The notes: generated by a model not told the origin, from the sequence alone. Shown: positions 15,020 through 23,448, numbered from the stretch's first letter. The stretch is DNA of 64,000 bases from Acidimicrobiaceae bacterium (GCA_009842325.1 VYFQ01000036.1:1-64000); one strand, 5' to 3'. Made by a program: numbers and translations.

Positions 15020-17188
15020 TCATGCCGCCGTCGCGTCCACGGGTCGCAGGCCGCCGAAGAGGCCCTGGGGTCGCAGCACCAGAGCGGCCACAAGGATGAC
15101 GAACGACGCCACCACGGCCAGATTGGTGCCCACGCCCTCGACGTAGATGGCCAGCCCCGCTTCGACGAGGCCCAGCACCATCGCCCCGCCCAGCGCTCCC
15201 CGTATCGACCCGAGTCCGGCCATGGCCGTGATGGCGAATGCCTTCAATGTCAGCGGGGGTCCCTGGAAGGGCTGGACGGCCAGCACCGGGCTGACCAGCG
15301 CACCCGCCGCGCCGGTAATGCCGATGCACAGCGCGAAGACGATCACGTACACCTTGGAGACGTCGATGCCCACGATGCGGGCTGCCTCCCGGTTCTGGGC
15401 CGCGGCCCGTATTCCCTTGCCCAGTCGGGTGCGGGACAGCAGAACGCTCAGGCCGCCGAGCACGCCCAGCGCGATCATCAGGATCCAGAACTTCGTGACC
15501 GGCACGGTCAGGGAGTCGGTGACCCGCCAGCTACCGTCGAGCGCGGTGTCGGCCCGGCGGAAGTCGGCCGAGAAGATCAGCTTCATGGCGTTCTGAAGGA
15601 TGATGGCCAGGCCGAACATCACCAGGAGCGACACCAGATGGGGGCGGTCGATGACGCGGTCCACGAGCAGCCGTTGAACGGCGTAGCCGAGGACCATCAT
15701 CACTGCGAAGACCACCGGCACCGACAAGAAGGGATCGACGCCCCAGAGATCGTTGGCCAGCCACGCCAGGTAGGCGCCCACCATCACGAATTCGCCGTGG
15801 GCGAAGTTGATAACGCCCATCACGCCCCAGATCACCGAGAAGCCCAGGACCAGCACGGCGTACATGCCGCCGAGGGCGATGCCGTTGACGAGGGCCTGGG
15901 GGAGCTGGCCCAAGCCCGACGATCCGGAGCCGCCTCGCTCTGCCCCGCCGTCGCCCAGCGGGTACTGGAGCTGGGCCACCGCCGCGTCGTCGGGCGCCAC
16001 CACCACGATGTCGCCGTCGAGTACCTGGATCATGCCCATCGGCTTGCTCACGTTGACGCCGCGCTCGTCGAAGCTGATCGGGCCGTAGAAGGTGTCCGCC
16101 GACAACTCCCGCAGGGCGGCGCGCACCGCGTCGGTGTCGACGGAGCCGGCGGCCTCGATGGCCAGGTGCAGAGCCAGCGCGGCGGCGGTGGCGCTGGCCG
16201 CCTGGTACACGGGCGGCTCATCCCAGAGGCTCTCGTAGTAGTCGGCGTAGTCGGCGGCACTGCCGAAGTAGGGGCCCCGGTAGGCCATGGAGGGTTCCCA
16301 CTGGGTAGGCCCGAGCACGCCGTCGACGTCGCGGCCCAGCTCGTCGACGAGCTTGGGGTTGGAGGGCCCGACCGTGATGAGCATCCCGCCGGGCTTGAAG
16401 CCGAGTTCCTTGGCCGAGTTCACGAACAGCACCGCGTCGTTGTAGTGGCCTCCCCCGACGAACAGATCGGGGTCCAGGTCGCGGAACTTCGTCATGATGG
16501 CCGAGACGTCCTGGATGTCCTTGGGGTAGGTCTCGACGGCCAGCACATCGACGCCGTTGGCCTCCAGGTGGCGGGCCGCGCCACCGGCCACCGCGGTGGC
16601 GAACGAAGTGTCCTCGTGGGCGATCACTGCGGTGCGGGCGCCGCGGGCGGCCAGGGCCTCGATCCCCGAGCGGGTGTAGTCGCTGGCGATGGTGGCCACC
16701 AGGAACAGGTTCCGGAACCCCCGCTCGAACATGGTGTCGGAGGTGCCGTTGCCCTCCACCATCAACACGTTGTTGGCCTCCGCGATGGCGCTGGTGCCGG
16801 TGGTGAGGCCGCTGGAGTACGGGCCCAGCAGGAAGTCGACCCGATCGTCGTCGATGAGCCTCTGGGTGAGGTTGCCGGCGGTGTCGGCGTCGGACTCGTC
16901 GTCGTAGTACACGATCTCCGCCCGGTAGCGCTGACCGGAGATGCGGATGCCTCCGTAGGCCTCATTCACCCACCTCAGCCAGGTGTCGTAGCCCTGCCGT
17001 GAGTCCTTGCCCTCGACGGAGTACTTGCCGGTCTCGCTCAGCGCCGCCCCGAGCCGGATGGTTCCGGCGAACTCGCCCGGGACCGTCGATGGCGAGTCAG
17101 CCGACTCATCAGTTCCGCTACCGCAAGCCGCTGCTACTGGCAGCAGGGCGACCAGAGCGATCCCCAACATGAACACTGCTCGCCGCAT
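15020..17188 (-). CDS. Fusion of LIV-type binding lipoprotein and LivH permease
   Basis: A 722-residue protein. Signal peptide and lipobox (LPVAAAC) lead a LivK-like binding domain to about residue 418. A Gly/Ser linker (AERGGSGSSG) then runs directly into a complete LivH permease (about 430-715), which has the hallmark GVMGVINFAHGEFVMVGAY. LivK and LivH are normally separate proteins; here the receptor is tethered to the channel subunit. The binding part closely matches the free protein at 11003-12229, whose stop falls where the linker begins. An in-frame TTG at 15911-15913 could start a separate LivH, but it lacks a ribosome-binding site. A GTG at 17191 is an alternative start. It is the first gene of the operon. 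Confidence 0.88.
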   Translation of the reverse strand: MRRAVFMLGIALVALLPVAAACGSGTDESADSPSTVPGEFAGTIRLGAALSETGKYSVEGKDSRQGYDTWLRWVNEAYGGIRISGQRYRAEIVYYDDESDADTAGNLTQRLIDDDRVDFLLGPYSSGLTTGTSAIAEANNVLMVEGNGTSDTMFERGFRNLFLVATIASDYTRSGIEALAARGARTAVIAHEDTSFATAVAGGAARHLEANGVDVLAVETYPKDIQDVSAIMTKFRDLDPDLFVGGGHYNDAVLFVNSAKELGFKPGGMLITVGPSNPKLVDELGRDVDGVLGPTQWEPSMAYRGPYFGSAADYADYYESLWDEPPVYQAASATAAALALHLAIEAAGSVDTDAVRAALRELSADTFYGPISFDERGVNVSKPMGMIQVLDGDIVVVAPDDAAVAQLQYPLGDGGAERGGSGSSGLGQLPQALVNGIALGGMYAVLVLGFSVIWGVMGVINFAHGEFVMVGAYLAWLANDLWGVDPFLSVPVVFAVMMVLGYAVQRLLVDRVIDRPHLVSLLVMFGLAIILQNAMKLIFSADFRRADTALDGSWRVTDSLTVPVTKFWILMIALGVLGGLSVLLSRTRLGKGIRAAAQNREAARIVGIDVSKVYVIVFALCIGITGAAGALVSPVLAVQPFQGPPLTLKAFAITAMAGLGSIRGALGGAMVLGLVEAGLAIYVEGVGTNLAVVASFVILVAALVLRPQGLFGGLRPVDATAA

Positions 17189-17277
17189 CACCGAGACTCA
17201 GTCTGCTTCCTCGTGCCGTCGGCGACTATCGCACGTCCGGGGTGCGCTGTGCCCGATGATCCTGCCATGATGACGCC

Positions 17278-18813
17278 ATGAAGGTTCCGCTCACAGTCCG
17301 CGACCACATCGACCGAGCCCTGGCCGTGTATCCCGACCGGGTCGCCTTCGTCGACGAGCCCGACCAGCCCGCGCCCTCCATGGGTGAGGTCACCTTCGCG
17401 CGCATGGGCGAGCTGGTCGACGCCACCGGCGCCGGCCTCGACGCTCTCGGCGTGCCTATGGGAGGTCGGGTGGCCATGGTGTCGCACAACGCCGGGCGCC
17501 TGCTCACCTGCTTCTGGGGCGTCAGCGGCAACGGACGCATCTTCGTGCCCATCAACTTCCGGCTCAGCCTCGACGAGGTGACCTACATAGTCGACCACTG
17601 CGGTGCCGACGTGCTGCTCGTAGATCCCGAGCTGGCCGACACCCTGGGTCCGGTGAAGTGCCGCCACAAGTTCGTGCTCGGCGACGAGTCGGACCAGGCC
17701 CTGTTCCGGTTGGGCGAGTCGCCGCGGCCGTGGGAGCCCGACGAGGACGAGACTGCGGTCGTCAACTACACCTCGGGCACCACGGCCCGGCCCAAGGGCG
17801 TGGAGCAGACCCACCGGAGCCTGTGGATCAACTCGGCCGTGTTCGGTCTACACACCTCGGTCACCGACCGCGACAATTACCTGCACACCCTGCCCATGTT
17901 CCACTGCAACGGCTGGGGGATGCCCTACGTGCTGGTCGGCATGGGTGCCAAGCAAGTGGTGCTGCGCAAGGTGGACGGGGCAGAGATCCTGCGCCGCGTC
18001 GACGCCCACGGCATCACCCTGCTGTGCGGCGCGCCGGCGGTGGTGGCTGCCATCCTCGACGCGGCCTCCGACTGGGACGGCCCCATCCCGGGAGCGGGGC
18101 GCACCCGCATGGTGGTGGCCGGCGCACCCCCACCGACCCGCACCATCGAGCGGGTGGAGACCGACCTGGGCTGGGAGTTCATCCAGCTCTACGGCCTCAC
18201 CGAGACGGCGCCGGTCCTCACCATCAACCGCAGCCTCCACGAATGGGACGGTCTCTCGTCGGCGGAGCGAGCCCGCAAGCTGTCGCGCCAGGGTGTACCC
18301 GCGCTGGGAGTACGCATGCAGGTGAGCGCCTCCGGCGAGTTCCTGGCCCGCTGCAACCATGTGCTGGAGGGCTACTGGGAGCAGCCCGACGCCACTGCCG
18401 AGGCCATACGCGACGGCTGGTTCCACACCGGCGACGGCGGGTACCTCGACGACGACGGCCACTACATGATCACCGACCGCAAGAAGGACGTGATCATCTC
18501 CGGGGGCGAGAACGTGTCGTCGATCGAGGTGGAGGACGCCTTGTTCTCGCATCCGGCCGTGGCCGAGGTGGCTGTGATCGGCGTGCCCCACGAGAAATGG
18601 GGCGAGACGGTGAAGGCGCTGGTGGTGCTCGCCCCCGGGGCCGACGCCACGCCCGAAGAGCTAATTGCCCACTGCCGGGACCGCATAGCCCACTACAAGT
18701 GCCCCACGTCGGTGGAGATGCGCGACGAACTGGCCCGGACCGCCACCGGCAAGCTCCAGAAGTTCAAGCTGCGGGCCCCCTACTGGGAGGGCATGACCAA
18801 AGCCGTCAACTAG
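17278..18813 (+). CDS. Acyl-CoA synthetase (AMP-forming)
   Basis: A 511-residue member of the ANL adenylating superfamily, joining a carboxylic acid to CoA through an acyl-AMP. The P-loop-like motif is NYTSGTTARPKGVEQTH (about 163-179). The A5 motif is YGLTETAP. The hinge region has GDGGYLDDDGHY then DRKKDVIISGGENVS, and the catalytic C-terminal Lys is in ATGKLQKF. It resembles medium-chain and methylmercaptopropionate-CoA ligases (DmdB/AlkK-like), but the substrate is not predictable. It is divergent from the transporter operon across 90 bases, which may mean the transported compound is later CoA-activated. Confidence 0.85.
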   Translation: MKVPLTVRDHIDRALAVYPDRVAFVDEPDQPAPSMGEVTFARMGELVDATGAGLDALGVPMGGRVAMVSHNAGRLLTCFWGVSGNGRIFVPINFRLSLDEVTYIVDHCGADVLLVDPELADTLGPVKCRHKFVLGDESDQALFRLGESPRPWEPDEDETAVVNYTSGTTARPKGVEQTHRSLWINSAVFGLHTSVTDRDNYLHTLPMFHCNGWGMPYVLVGMGAKQVVLRKVDGAEILRRVDAHGITLLCGAPAVVAAILDAASDWDGPIPGAGRTRMVVAGAPPPTRTIERVETDLGWEFIQLYGLTETAPVLTINRSLHEWDGLSSAERARKLSRQGVPALGVRMQVSASGEFLARCNHVLEGYWEQPDATAEAIRDGWFHTGDGGYLDDDGHYMITDRKKDVIISGGENVSSIEVEDALFSHPAVAEVAVIGVPHEKWGETVKALVVLAPGADATPEELIAHCRDRIAHYKCPTSVEMRDELARTATGKLQKFKLRAPYWEGMTKAVN

Positions 18814-18818
18814 TGCCG

Positions 18819-18865
18819 GAATTGGCAGCAGAGTGCACGCATACCGTGCATAACGCTGCCAATTC
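18819..18865. repeat. Hairpin repeat, copy 3 with a different core
   Basis: The same perfect 11-bp arms (GAATTGGCAGC at 18819-18829, GCTGCCAATTC at 18855-18865) enclose an unrelated inner stem (TGCAC/GTGCA). It starts 6 bases after the acyl-CoA synthetase stop. A conserved outer stem with a variable core argues for selection on the arms. Confidence 0.7.
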
Positions 18866-18920
18866 CCATCGGTAGGGCACTGGCGGACGGATCCGAGGCT
18901 TCGGCGGTTACGGTCGCGCC

Positions 18921-20030
18921 ATGGCAGGAATCGATAACAAGGCGGTAGCTGCGTTGGTGGAGCGGGCCCGGCGCGACGTGGACTCCGGCCTTCTGCCCGC
19001 GGCCCAGTTCGCCCTGGCCTTCGAGGGCGAGGTCGTGGTGTCGGAGGCTCTGGGCGACTGCATCACCGACACCCGCTTCCACACCTACTCCGCCGTGAAG
19101 CCGTCCGTGGCTCTGACCGCCATGGAACTGGCCGCCGAGGGCCTCTTCGACATCGGATCGTCCGTGAGCGACGTGCTGGAGTCGTTCGGGGCCAACGGGA
19201 AGGACGCCATCACGGTGTCGCAGGTGATGCTCCATGCGGGCGGCTTCCCTTACGCGCCCCTGGGACGCACCGAGACCACCGACCGCGCTGCCCGGCTGGC
19301 GGCCTACTCCTCCTGGCGCACCGACTGGGAGCCCGGCACCCGGTTCGAGTACCACGCTCTGTCGGCGCACTGGGTTCTGGCCGACATCATCACGGAGGTG
19401 ACCGGCCGCCCCTACGCCGATGTGATCGCCGAGCGCGTGATGGAGCCCGCGGGCTGCTCCCGGTGGCTGGGGATCGGGATCGACGATCAGGCCGATGTGG
19501 CCGATGTCGTGGGTGTCGGCTCGTTGCCGTCCGCGGACGAGCTGGCCGCACTCGGCCTCGATGAGCTGCCCGGCGGAGTGGGCGAGGAGATGCTGACGGT
19601 GTTCAACCGCCCCTGGCTGAGGGCCGCCGGGGTTCCCGGGGGCGGGGGCATCGCCCGGGCCGAGGAGATGGCCCGGTGGTACCAGGCCGTGCTCCACAAC
19701 CCTGACGGCTTTCTTCATGCCGAGACCCGCTCCGACGCCATGGTCGTCCGCCAGAACCATCCTGATTGGACCGGAACCCCCGCCAACCGGTCCCATGCCT
19801 TCGTGCTGGCCGGCCGCGACGGCAAGGCCGGCATGCGCGGCCACGGCCACGGGGCCTCCGCCGGAGCCTTCGGTCACGGCGGTGCCGCCGGCCAGATCGC
19901 GTGGGCCGATCCGGCCACCGGGATCTCGTTCGCCTACCTCACCAACGGCCTTGACCGCAACGACCTCGCCTCGGCCCGCCGCCGGGTCGCCCTCTCCACC
20001 CGGGCCCTAGCTTGCGGCAAGAAGCAATAG
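18921..20030 (+). CDS. Serine hydrolase of the beta-lactamase/penicillin-binding-protein-like family
   Basis: A 369-residue protein without signal peptide, so probably cytoplasmic. The catalytic Ser-x-x-Lys is SAVK in HTYSAVKPSVAL (about 50-60). A Tyr-x-Ala motif (FEYHALSAHW) replaces the usual Tyr-x-Asn, and a C-terminal HGG-type motif is seen in AFGHGGAAGQ. The family includes class C beta-lactamases, esterases (EstB, LovD-like) and peptidases. The lack of secretion argues against antibiotic resistance and for an esterase or acyltransferase role. Confidence 0.78.
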   Translation: MAGIDNKAVAALVERARRDVDSGLLPAAQFALAFEGEVVVSEALGDCITDTRFHTYSAVKPSVALTAMELAAEGLFDIGSSVSDVLESFGANGKDAITVSQVMLHAGGFPYAPLGRTETTDRAARLAAYSSWRTDWEPGTRFEYHALSAHWVLADIITEVTGRPYADVIAERVMEPAGCSRWLGIGIDDQADVADVVGVGSLPSADELAALGLDELPGGVGEEMLTVFNRPWLRAAGVPGGGGIARAEEMARWYQAVLHNPDGFLHAETRSDAMVVRQNHPDWTGTPANRSHAFVLAGRDGKAGMRGHGHGASAGAFGHGGAAGQIAWADPATGISFAYLTNGLDRNDLASARRRVALSTRALACGKKQ

Positions 20031-20041
20031 ACCCCGGCTGA

Positions 20042-20563
20042 TCAGGGCTGTCCGAACGTCGAGACCTTGTCCACCCGGCACTCGAACAGCACCCGACGCT
20101 CGTCGATGGACGGATCGCGCAGGCCGTAGGGCGGCTCAGCGCCGGTGTACTTCGTCCAGACCCCGTCGAGCTGCTCGCTGACCCGGGCGCCCTCGGCGGG
20201 GTCGTCCTCGGATACCTCCCGCTCGACGGTGGCCTTCATCGACACCCAGTGGTACGGGTTCTGCGGGTTGATGAGGATCAGCGAGATCTCGGGACTGCTG
20301 CGGATCCAGGCCGTCTTCTTGCGATGCGAGGCCACGTTGACCAGCACCTTGTCCCCGGCGTAGTCGAACCACATCGGGGTCAGGCTGGGCCGGCCGTCAG
20401 CGCCGATCACCGACACCACCGCAGTGACCTGCTCGTCGAGCAGCCGCTTGTAGATGGGGTCGAGATCGTCGAGACTGTCGATCTCGCTTCGTCCCCCGAT
20501 CCCGAACTGGCCGGCCTGCACGCCGGCCGACACGTCCAGGAATTGGTACAGCCTGATCGTCAT
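20042..20563 (-). CDS. PPOX-class (pyridoxamine-phosphate-oxidase-fold) F420/flavin-dependent enzyme
   Basis: A 173-residue split-barrel protein. The segment TAVVSVIGADGRPSLTPMWF followed by VNVASHRKKTAWI is typical of PPOX-class F420-dependent oxidoreductases of actinobacteria, and HRKKTAWIRSSP is the usual cofactor-phosphate region. These act as reductases on varied small molecules; the substrate is unknown. ATG 20563 is preferred to the TTG two codons upstream because GAGGAG lies six bases before it. It converges with the serine-hydrolase gene, 11 bases away. Confidence 0.8.
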   Translation of the reverse strand: MTIRLYQFLDVSAGVQAGQFGIGGRSEIDSLDDLDPIYKRLLDEQVTAVVSVIGADGRPSLTPMWFDYAGDKVLVNVASHRKKTAWIRSSPEISLILINPQNPYHWVSMKATVEREVSEDDPAEGARVSEQLDGVWTKYTGAEPPYGLRDPSIDERRVLFECRVDKVSTFGQP

Positions 20564-20630
20564 TGTCAACTCCTCGCCGTCGGGTCAGCGTCGAACCCTA
20601 TAGCCCGGCGGCCGCGGTGGTGGCTCGGGC

Positions 20631-21827
20631 TCAGTTGCCCGGGCTGAACAGTCCGAATCGCCAGCCGGGGTCGCCCGGCACCATCGTGCCGGCCGTCTGG
20701 GAGGCTTCGCCCATCGCCCTGGACTTGGCCGCGACGCGCTCGGCCAGTGCCATTTGCCGGGCCTCCCAGTCCGCTAGGGCGCCGTCGAGGTCGTCGGTGC
20801 CGGACAGGGAGTCCCGTAGTGCCCACCCGTCGGCGCAGGCCTTGGCCGTGCCTGCTGCGACGTGGGGCCGCAACGCAGCGGCGGCGTCGCCGATCAGGAT
20901 GGCGCGGCCTCTACGGAAACGGTGGGCGGTCATGTCGAATATCGCCTGGATGAAGGGCGCGTCGCAGGCCAGCACCAGTTCGGCCATCTGCGGTGCGAGA
21001 TGTGCGGCGGCATCGGCGTGCAGTGTCTCCACGAAGCGGTGCCGCACTAGCCCGGGTGGCACGGTGCCCGGCCGGTGGACGCCGTCGCGGTCCGTCATCA
21101 GGTCGTCGTAGGCCGCGCCGTGGGCGTTGCGGTACCACACGAAGTTGAGGGCCCTCTCGCCGACGGTGACCGAGTCGTCGGGTCCGGGAATTGCGTAGGC
21201 GAGAATGTGGGAGCGGTGCAGGACCTGGTACACCATGGCGTCGGCGAAGAGCTCGGCAGTGCTCGGCGACAGTTCGCTCTCCAGGACGGTGCCTCGCCAG
21301 GCGACGTATCCGGCGTAGGTGGTGGAGGTGCGGGGCGCCACCGCCTCTCGCACGGTCGAGCTGATCCCGTCGGCGCCCACGACGAGGTCGCACGCGTGGG
21401 TGTCCCCGCCTGGGAAACGCACGGCCGCCGACTCGTCCGACTGGGCCACACCGGTGGCGCGGCAGTCGAGGTGGTACCGCTCCGGCGGCAGGCGCTCCAG
21501 CAGTGCCCGGTACAGCGTGTTCCACGAGGTGAAGCGGCAGTGGGTGGCGGCCGTGTCGATGACGGTTCCGTTGCGGTCGACATAGCTCCAGTAGGTGAGC
21601 GAGAGGGCGACCTGGCGGGCCGTACCGGTGCTGGCGCCGAGGCTGGTACCCACCTCGGTGAAGTACCGCTCGGTCATGGGCAGCACCGCGATTCCGGCCC
21701 CCCGCCCCTGCAGCGCCGCGCTCGAGCGCTCGAACACCTGGACATCGCAGCCCATCTCGTGCAGCAGCACGGCCGCGGTCAGCCCCCCGATCGAGCCGCC
21801 CACCACCCCCACGCGCAACCCGTTCAT
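20631..21827 (-). CDS. FAD-dependent monooxygenase, 2,6-dihydroxypyridine 3-monooxygenase-like
   Basis: A class A flavoprotein monooxygenase of about 398 residues. The N-terminal dinucleotide motif is VGVVGGSIGGLTAAVLLHE, the DG motif is VVGADGISSTVRE and the GD motif is RAILIGDAAAALRPH. The combination YAGYVAWRG, LNFVWYRN and a PHVAAGTAKA ending to the GD loop matches the DhpH group acting on dihydroxypyridines. Exact substrate use is not proven. ATG 21827 is chosen over an in-frame start at 21842 because it places the Rossmann strand right at the N terminus. The gap up to tRNA-Thr holds a probable promoter only. Confidence 0.75.
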   Translation of the reverse strand: MNGLRVGVVGGSIGGLTAAVLLHEMGCDVQVFERSSAALQGRGAGIAVLPMTERYFTEVGTSLGASTGTARQVALSLTYWSYVDRNGTVIDTAATHCRFTSWNTLYRALLERLPPERYHLDCRATGVAQSDESAAVRFPGGDTHACDLVVGADGISSTVREAVAPRTSTTYAGYVAWRGTVLESELSPSTAELFADAMVYQVLHRSHILAYAIPGPDDSVTVGERALNFVWYRNAHGAAYDDLMTDRDGVHRPGTVPPGLVRHRFVETLHADAAAHLAPQMAELVLACDAPFIQAIFDMTAHRFRRGRAILIGDAAAALRPHVAAGTAKACADGWALRDSLSGTDDLDGALADWEARQMALAERVAAKSRAMGEASQTAGTMVPGDPGWRFGLFSPGN

Positions 21828-21908
21828 CGCTCTGCCCGGCATGTCACGCGCACAGAACCTACTGGCATCATCTGGCTGGCAGTGCGAGTGGGGTGGCCCC
21901 AGGAGCGG

Positions 21909-21937
21909 TTGGGATCAGCACACCGGTGTGGCATCAT
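21909..21937 (+). promoter_or_regulatory. Candidate promoter for the tRNA-Thr/tRNA-Met transcript
   Basis: TTGGGA (21909-21914) and CATCAT (21932-21937) are separated by 17 bases, and the second box ends 28 bases before tRNA-Thr. The match to a housekeeping sigma consensus is moderate. Confidence 0.4.
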
Positions 21938-21965
21938 GGCGGACCGGCGCTCCGGCGCCGGAACC

Positions 21966-22038
21966 GCTCCCTTAGCTCAGCCGGCAGAGCGTCTCCATGG
22001 TAAGGAGAAGGTCGTCAGTTCGATTCTGACAGGGAGCT
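21966..22038 (+). tRNA. tRNA-Thr (anticodon GGT)
   Basis: The acceptor arms GCTCCCT and AGGGAGC pair fully. The anticodon loop ATGGTAA sits between TCTCC and GGAGA and gives GGT. The T-loop is TTCGATT. CCA is not encoded. It opens the classic tRNA-Thr/tRNA-Met/secE/nusG arrangement. Confidence 0.93.
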
Positions 22039-22066
22039 CGGCGCAGGCACCCGTCCTGCCCTTCCC

Positions 22067-22140
22067 GGCGACGTAGCTCAGTTGGTAAGAGCGCTCGACT
22101 CATAATCGAGAGGTCGACAGTTCGAGTCTGTCCGTCGCTA
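22067..22140 (+). tRNA. tRNA-Met (anticodon CAT), probably elongator
   Basis: Acceptor arm GGCGACG pairs with CGTCGCT through one G-T pair. The anticodon loop CTCATAA sits on a CTCGA/TCGAG stem. The absence of three stacked G-C pairs next to the loop argues for elongator rather than initiator tRNA. The last bases (CCGTCGCTACATG) recur 36 bases downstream. Confidence 0.92.
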
Positions 22141-22203
22141 CATGAAGTGCCGAACCTGCGAGGCACACCGTCGCTACATGGAACGTGCCGCTGGGGAACC
22201 GCT

Positions 22204-22854
22204 GTGACCGCATCGCCCCGGCGCCGCCTGCGAGCCGTCGAGGAGTCGTCGCGTAACGTCGGCGGCGATCGCGAGTCTCAATCCACGACGGACATGGTTG
22301 CTCTCGTCGAGTTGGCCAAGTCCGGCGACCGGGAGGCGTTCGACCGGCTCGTGCGCATCACTCACTCCGACGCGTACGCGCTGGCCGTGCGTCTCACGGG
22401 CAGTACGGAGGATGCTAGAGACGTGGTTCAAGAGGCGTACCTGAGGGCTTACAAGAGCGTCGGCCGCTTCCGCGGTGAGGCGATGTTCAGCACTTGGCTC
22501 TATCGCATCGTGGCCAATTGCGCGACCACCCACCTCAGCCGTCGCCAGCGCCACCGCCACGACCATCTCGGCGCTCACGACGACGTGATCGACACCCGGC
22601 CCGACCACGACCCGGTCCTTCAAGGAGACCTGGCGGACCTGCGGGAGAACCTCGACGCCGCCATCAGAGAGCTTCCGGCTCGATTGCGCTCGGTCGTGGT
22701 GCTGCGGGACATGTACGACCTTCCCCATGAAGCGATCGCTGCAGAGTTGGGCATCTCTGTGACCGCGGCCAAGGTGCGCCTGCACCGAGCTCGCCGTCGC
22801 CTGCGCGAGCAGGTTCTGCCCATGCCCGGAGAGGAACCGGATCGTGACCAGTAA
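22204..22854 (+). CDS. ECF-family RNA polymerase sigma factor
   Basis: A sigma-70 family protein of about 216 residues. Region 2 runs from FDRLVRITHSDAYALAVRL to FSTWLYRIVANCATTHLSRR, with the DVVQEAYLRAYKS helix. Region 4 is a helix-turn-helix (DLPHEAIAAELGISVTAAKV). There is no region 1 or 3, so it is of extracytoplasmic-function type. The start is uncertain: GTG 22204 is favoured; the frame opens at 22147, just after tRNA-Met, and ATG 22294 is the next choice. It overlaps the downstream putative anti-sigma gene by 11 bases. The pair occupies the interval between tRNA-Met and tRNA-Trp where rpmG often lies. Confidence 0.85.
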   Translation: MTASPRRRLRAVEESSRNVGGDRESQSTTDMVALVELAKSGDREAFDRLVRITHSDAYALAVRLTGSTEDARDVVQEAYLRAYKSVGRFRGEAMFSTWLYRIVANCATTHLSRRQRHRHDHLGAHDDVIDTRPDHDPVLQGDLADLRENLDAAIRELPARLRSVVVLRDMYDLPHEAIAAELGISVTAAKVRLHRARRRLREQVLPMPGEEPDRDQ

Positions 22855-23239
22855 ACCCGGTGCGGTGGCAGGCGATGCCATGACCCACCCGCGCCGCGAT
22901 TGCGAGTTGGTCAGCGACGCGCTGGCGGCGGCCGCGGGCGGCGACCGCGCCATCGGACCCGCCGAGCTCGACCACCTGGAGTCCTGCCTGCGGTGCCGGG
23001 TGGAGCAGTCGCGCTACCGGCGGTTGATGGACGCCATGCACTTGCTGCGCGAGAGTTCGGCGCCGGAAGACGCCCGGCTGGAGTCGCAGATCCTGGTGCA
23101 TCTTGATCGGTACGGGCATCGCTGGGCCTGGGAGAACAAGCCCCGCGTCGCCGCGACCGTCGCCGCCGGAGCTGCGGCCGCGGCGGGTCTCATAGCGTTC
23201 ACAGCCCGGCATCGCCGCGCCGCCAGACTGGCCTCGTAA
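22844..23239 (+). CDS. Putative membrane anti-sigma factor with zinc-finger motif
   Basis: A 131-residue protein. The cytoplasmic N-terminal part holds an H-x-x-x-C-x-x-C motif (DHLESCLRC), as in zinc-binding anti-sigma domains. One Ala-rich hydrophobic segment (about residues 101-117) could cross the membrane, leaving only a short tail outside. The GTG start overlaps the sigma gene, typical of sigma/anti-sigma pairs. ATG 22880 is an alternative start. Family membership rests on the short motif and on context. Confidence 0.6.
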   Translation: MTSKPGAVAGDAMTHPRRDCELVSDALAAAAGGDRAIGPAELDHLESCLRCRVEQSRYRRLMDAMHLLRESSAPEDARLESQILVHLDRYGHRWAWENKPRVAATVAAGAAAAAGLIAFTARHRRAARLAS

Positions 23240-23318
23240 CTCCGGGAACGCGGCGGTGTCCGGCGGGTCCGCCCGTAGCCGTTCGCGGCCCTGCACTGGT
23301 AGCCTTTCGGGGCTGCTG

Positions 23319-23391
23319 AGGGGCGTGGCTCAATTGGCAGAGCACCGGTCTCCAAAACCGGCGGTTGGGGGTTCGAGTCCCTCCGCCCCTG
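23319..23391 (+). tRNA. tRNA-Trp (anticodon CCA)
   Basis: Acceptor arms AGGGGCG and CGCCCCT pair fully. The anticodon loop CTCCAAA sits on CCGGT/ACCGG and gives CCA. The discriminator base is G. It lies 57 bases upstream of secE, its usual actinobacterial position. Confidence 0.93.
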
Positions 23392-23448
23392 CAAATTGAC
23401 GACGGCCACACCAACGGCACCGCAACCCGCACGAGGTGACTTCCACAA

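Noticed and set aside
18921..20030. Antibiotic-resistance beta-lactamase
   Set aside because: The SxxK motif is present, but there is no signal peptide and the Tyr-x-Asn motif is Tyr-x-Ala, so a general serine hydrolase is the safer call.
21966..23391. Integrated mobile element bounded by tRNA genes
   Set aside because: No integrase or transposase is present and the tRNA-Met end duplication spans less than 50 bases; the sigma/anti-sigma genes match their surroundings in base composition.
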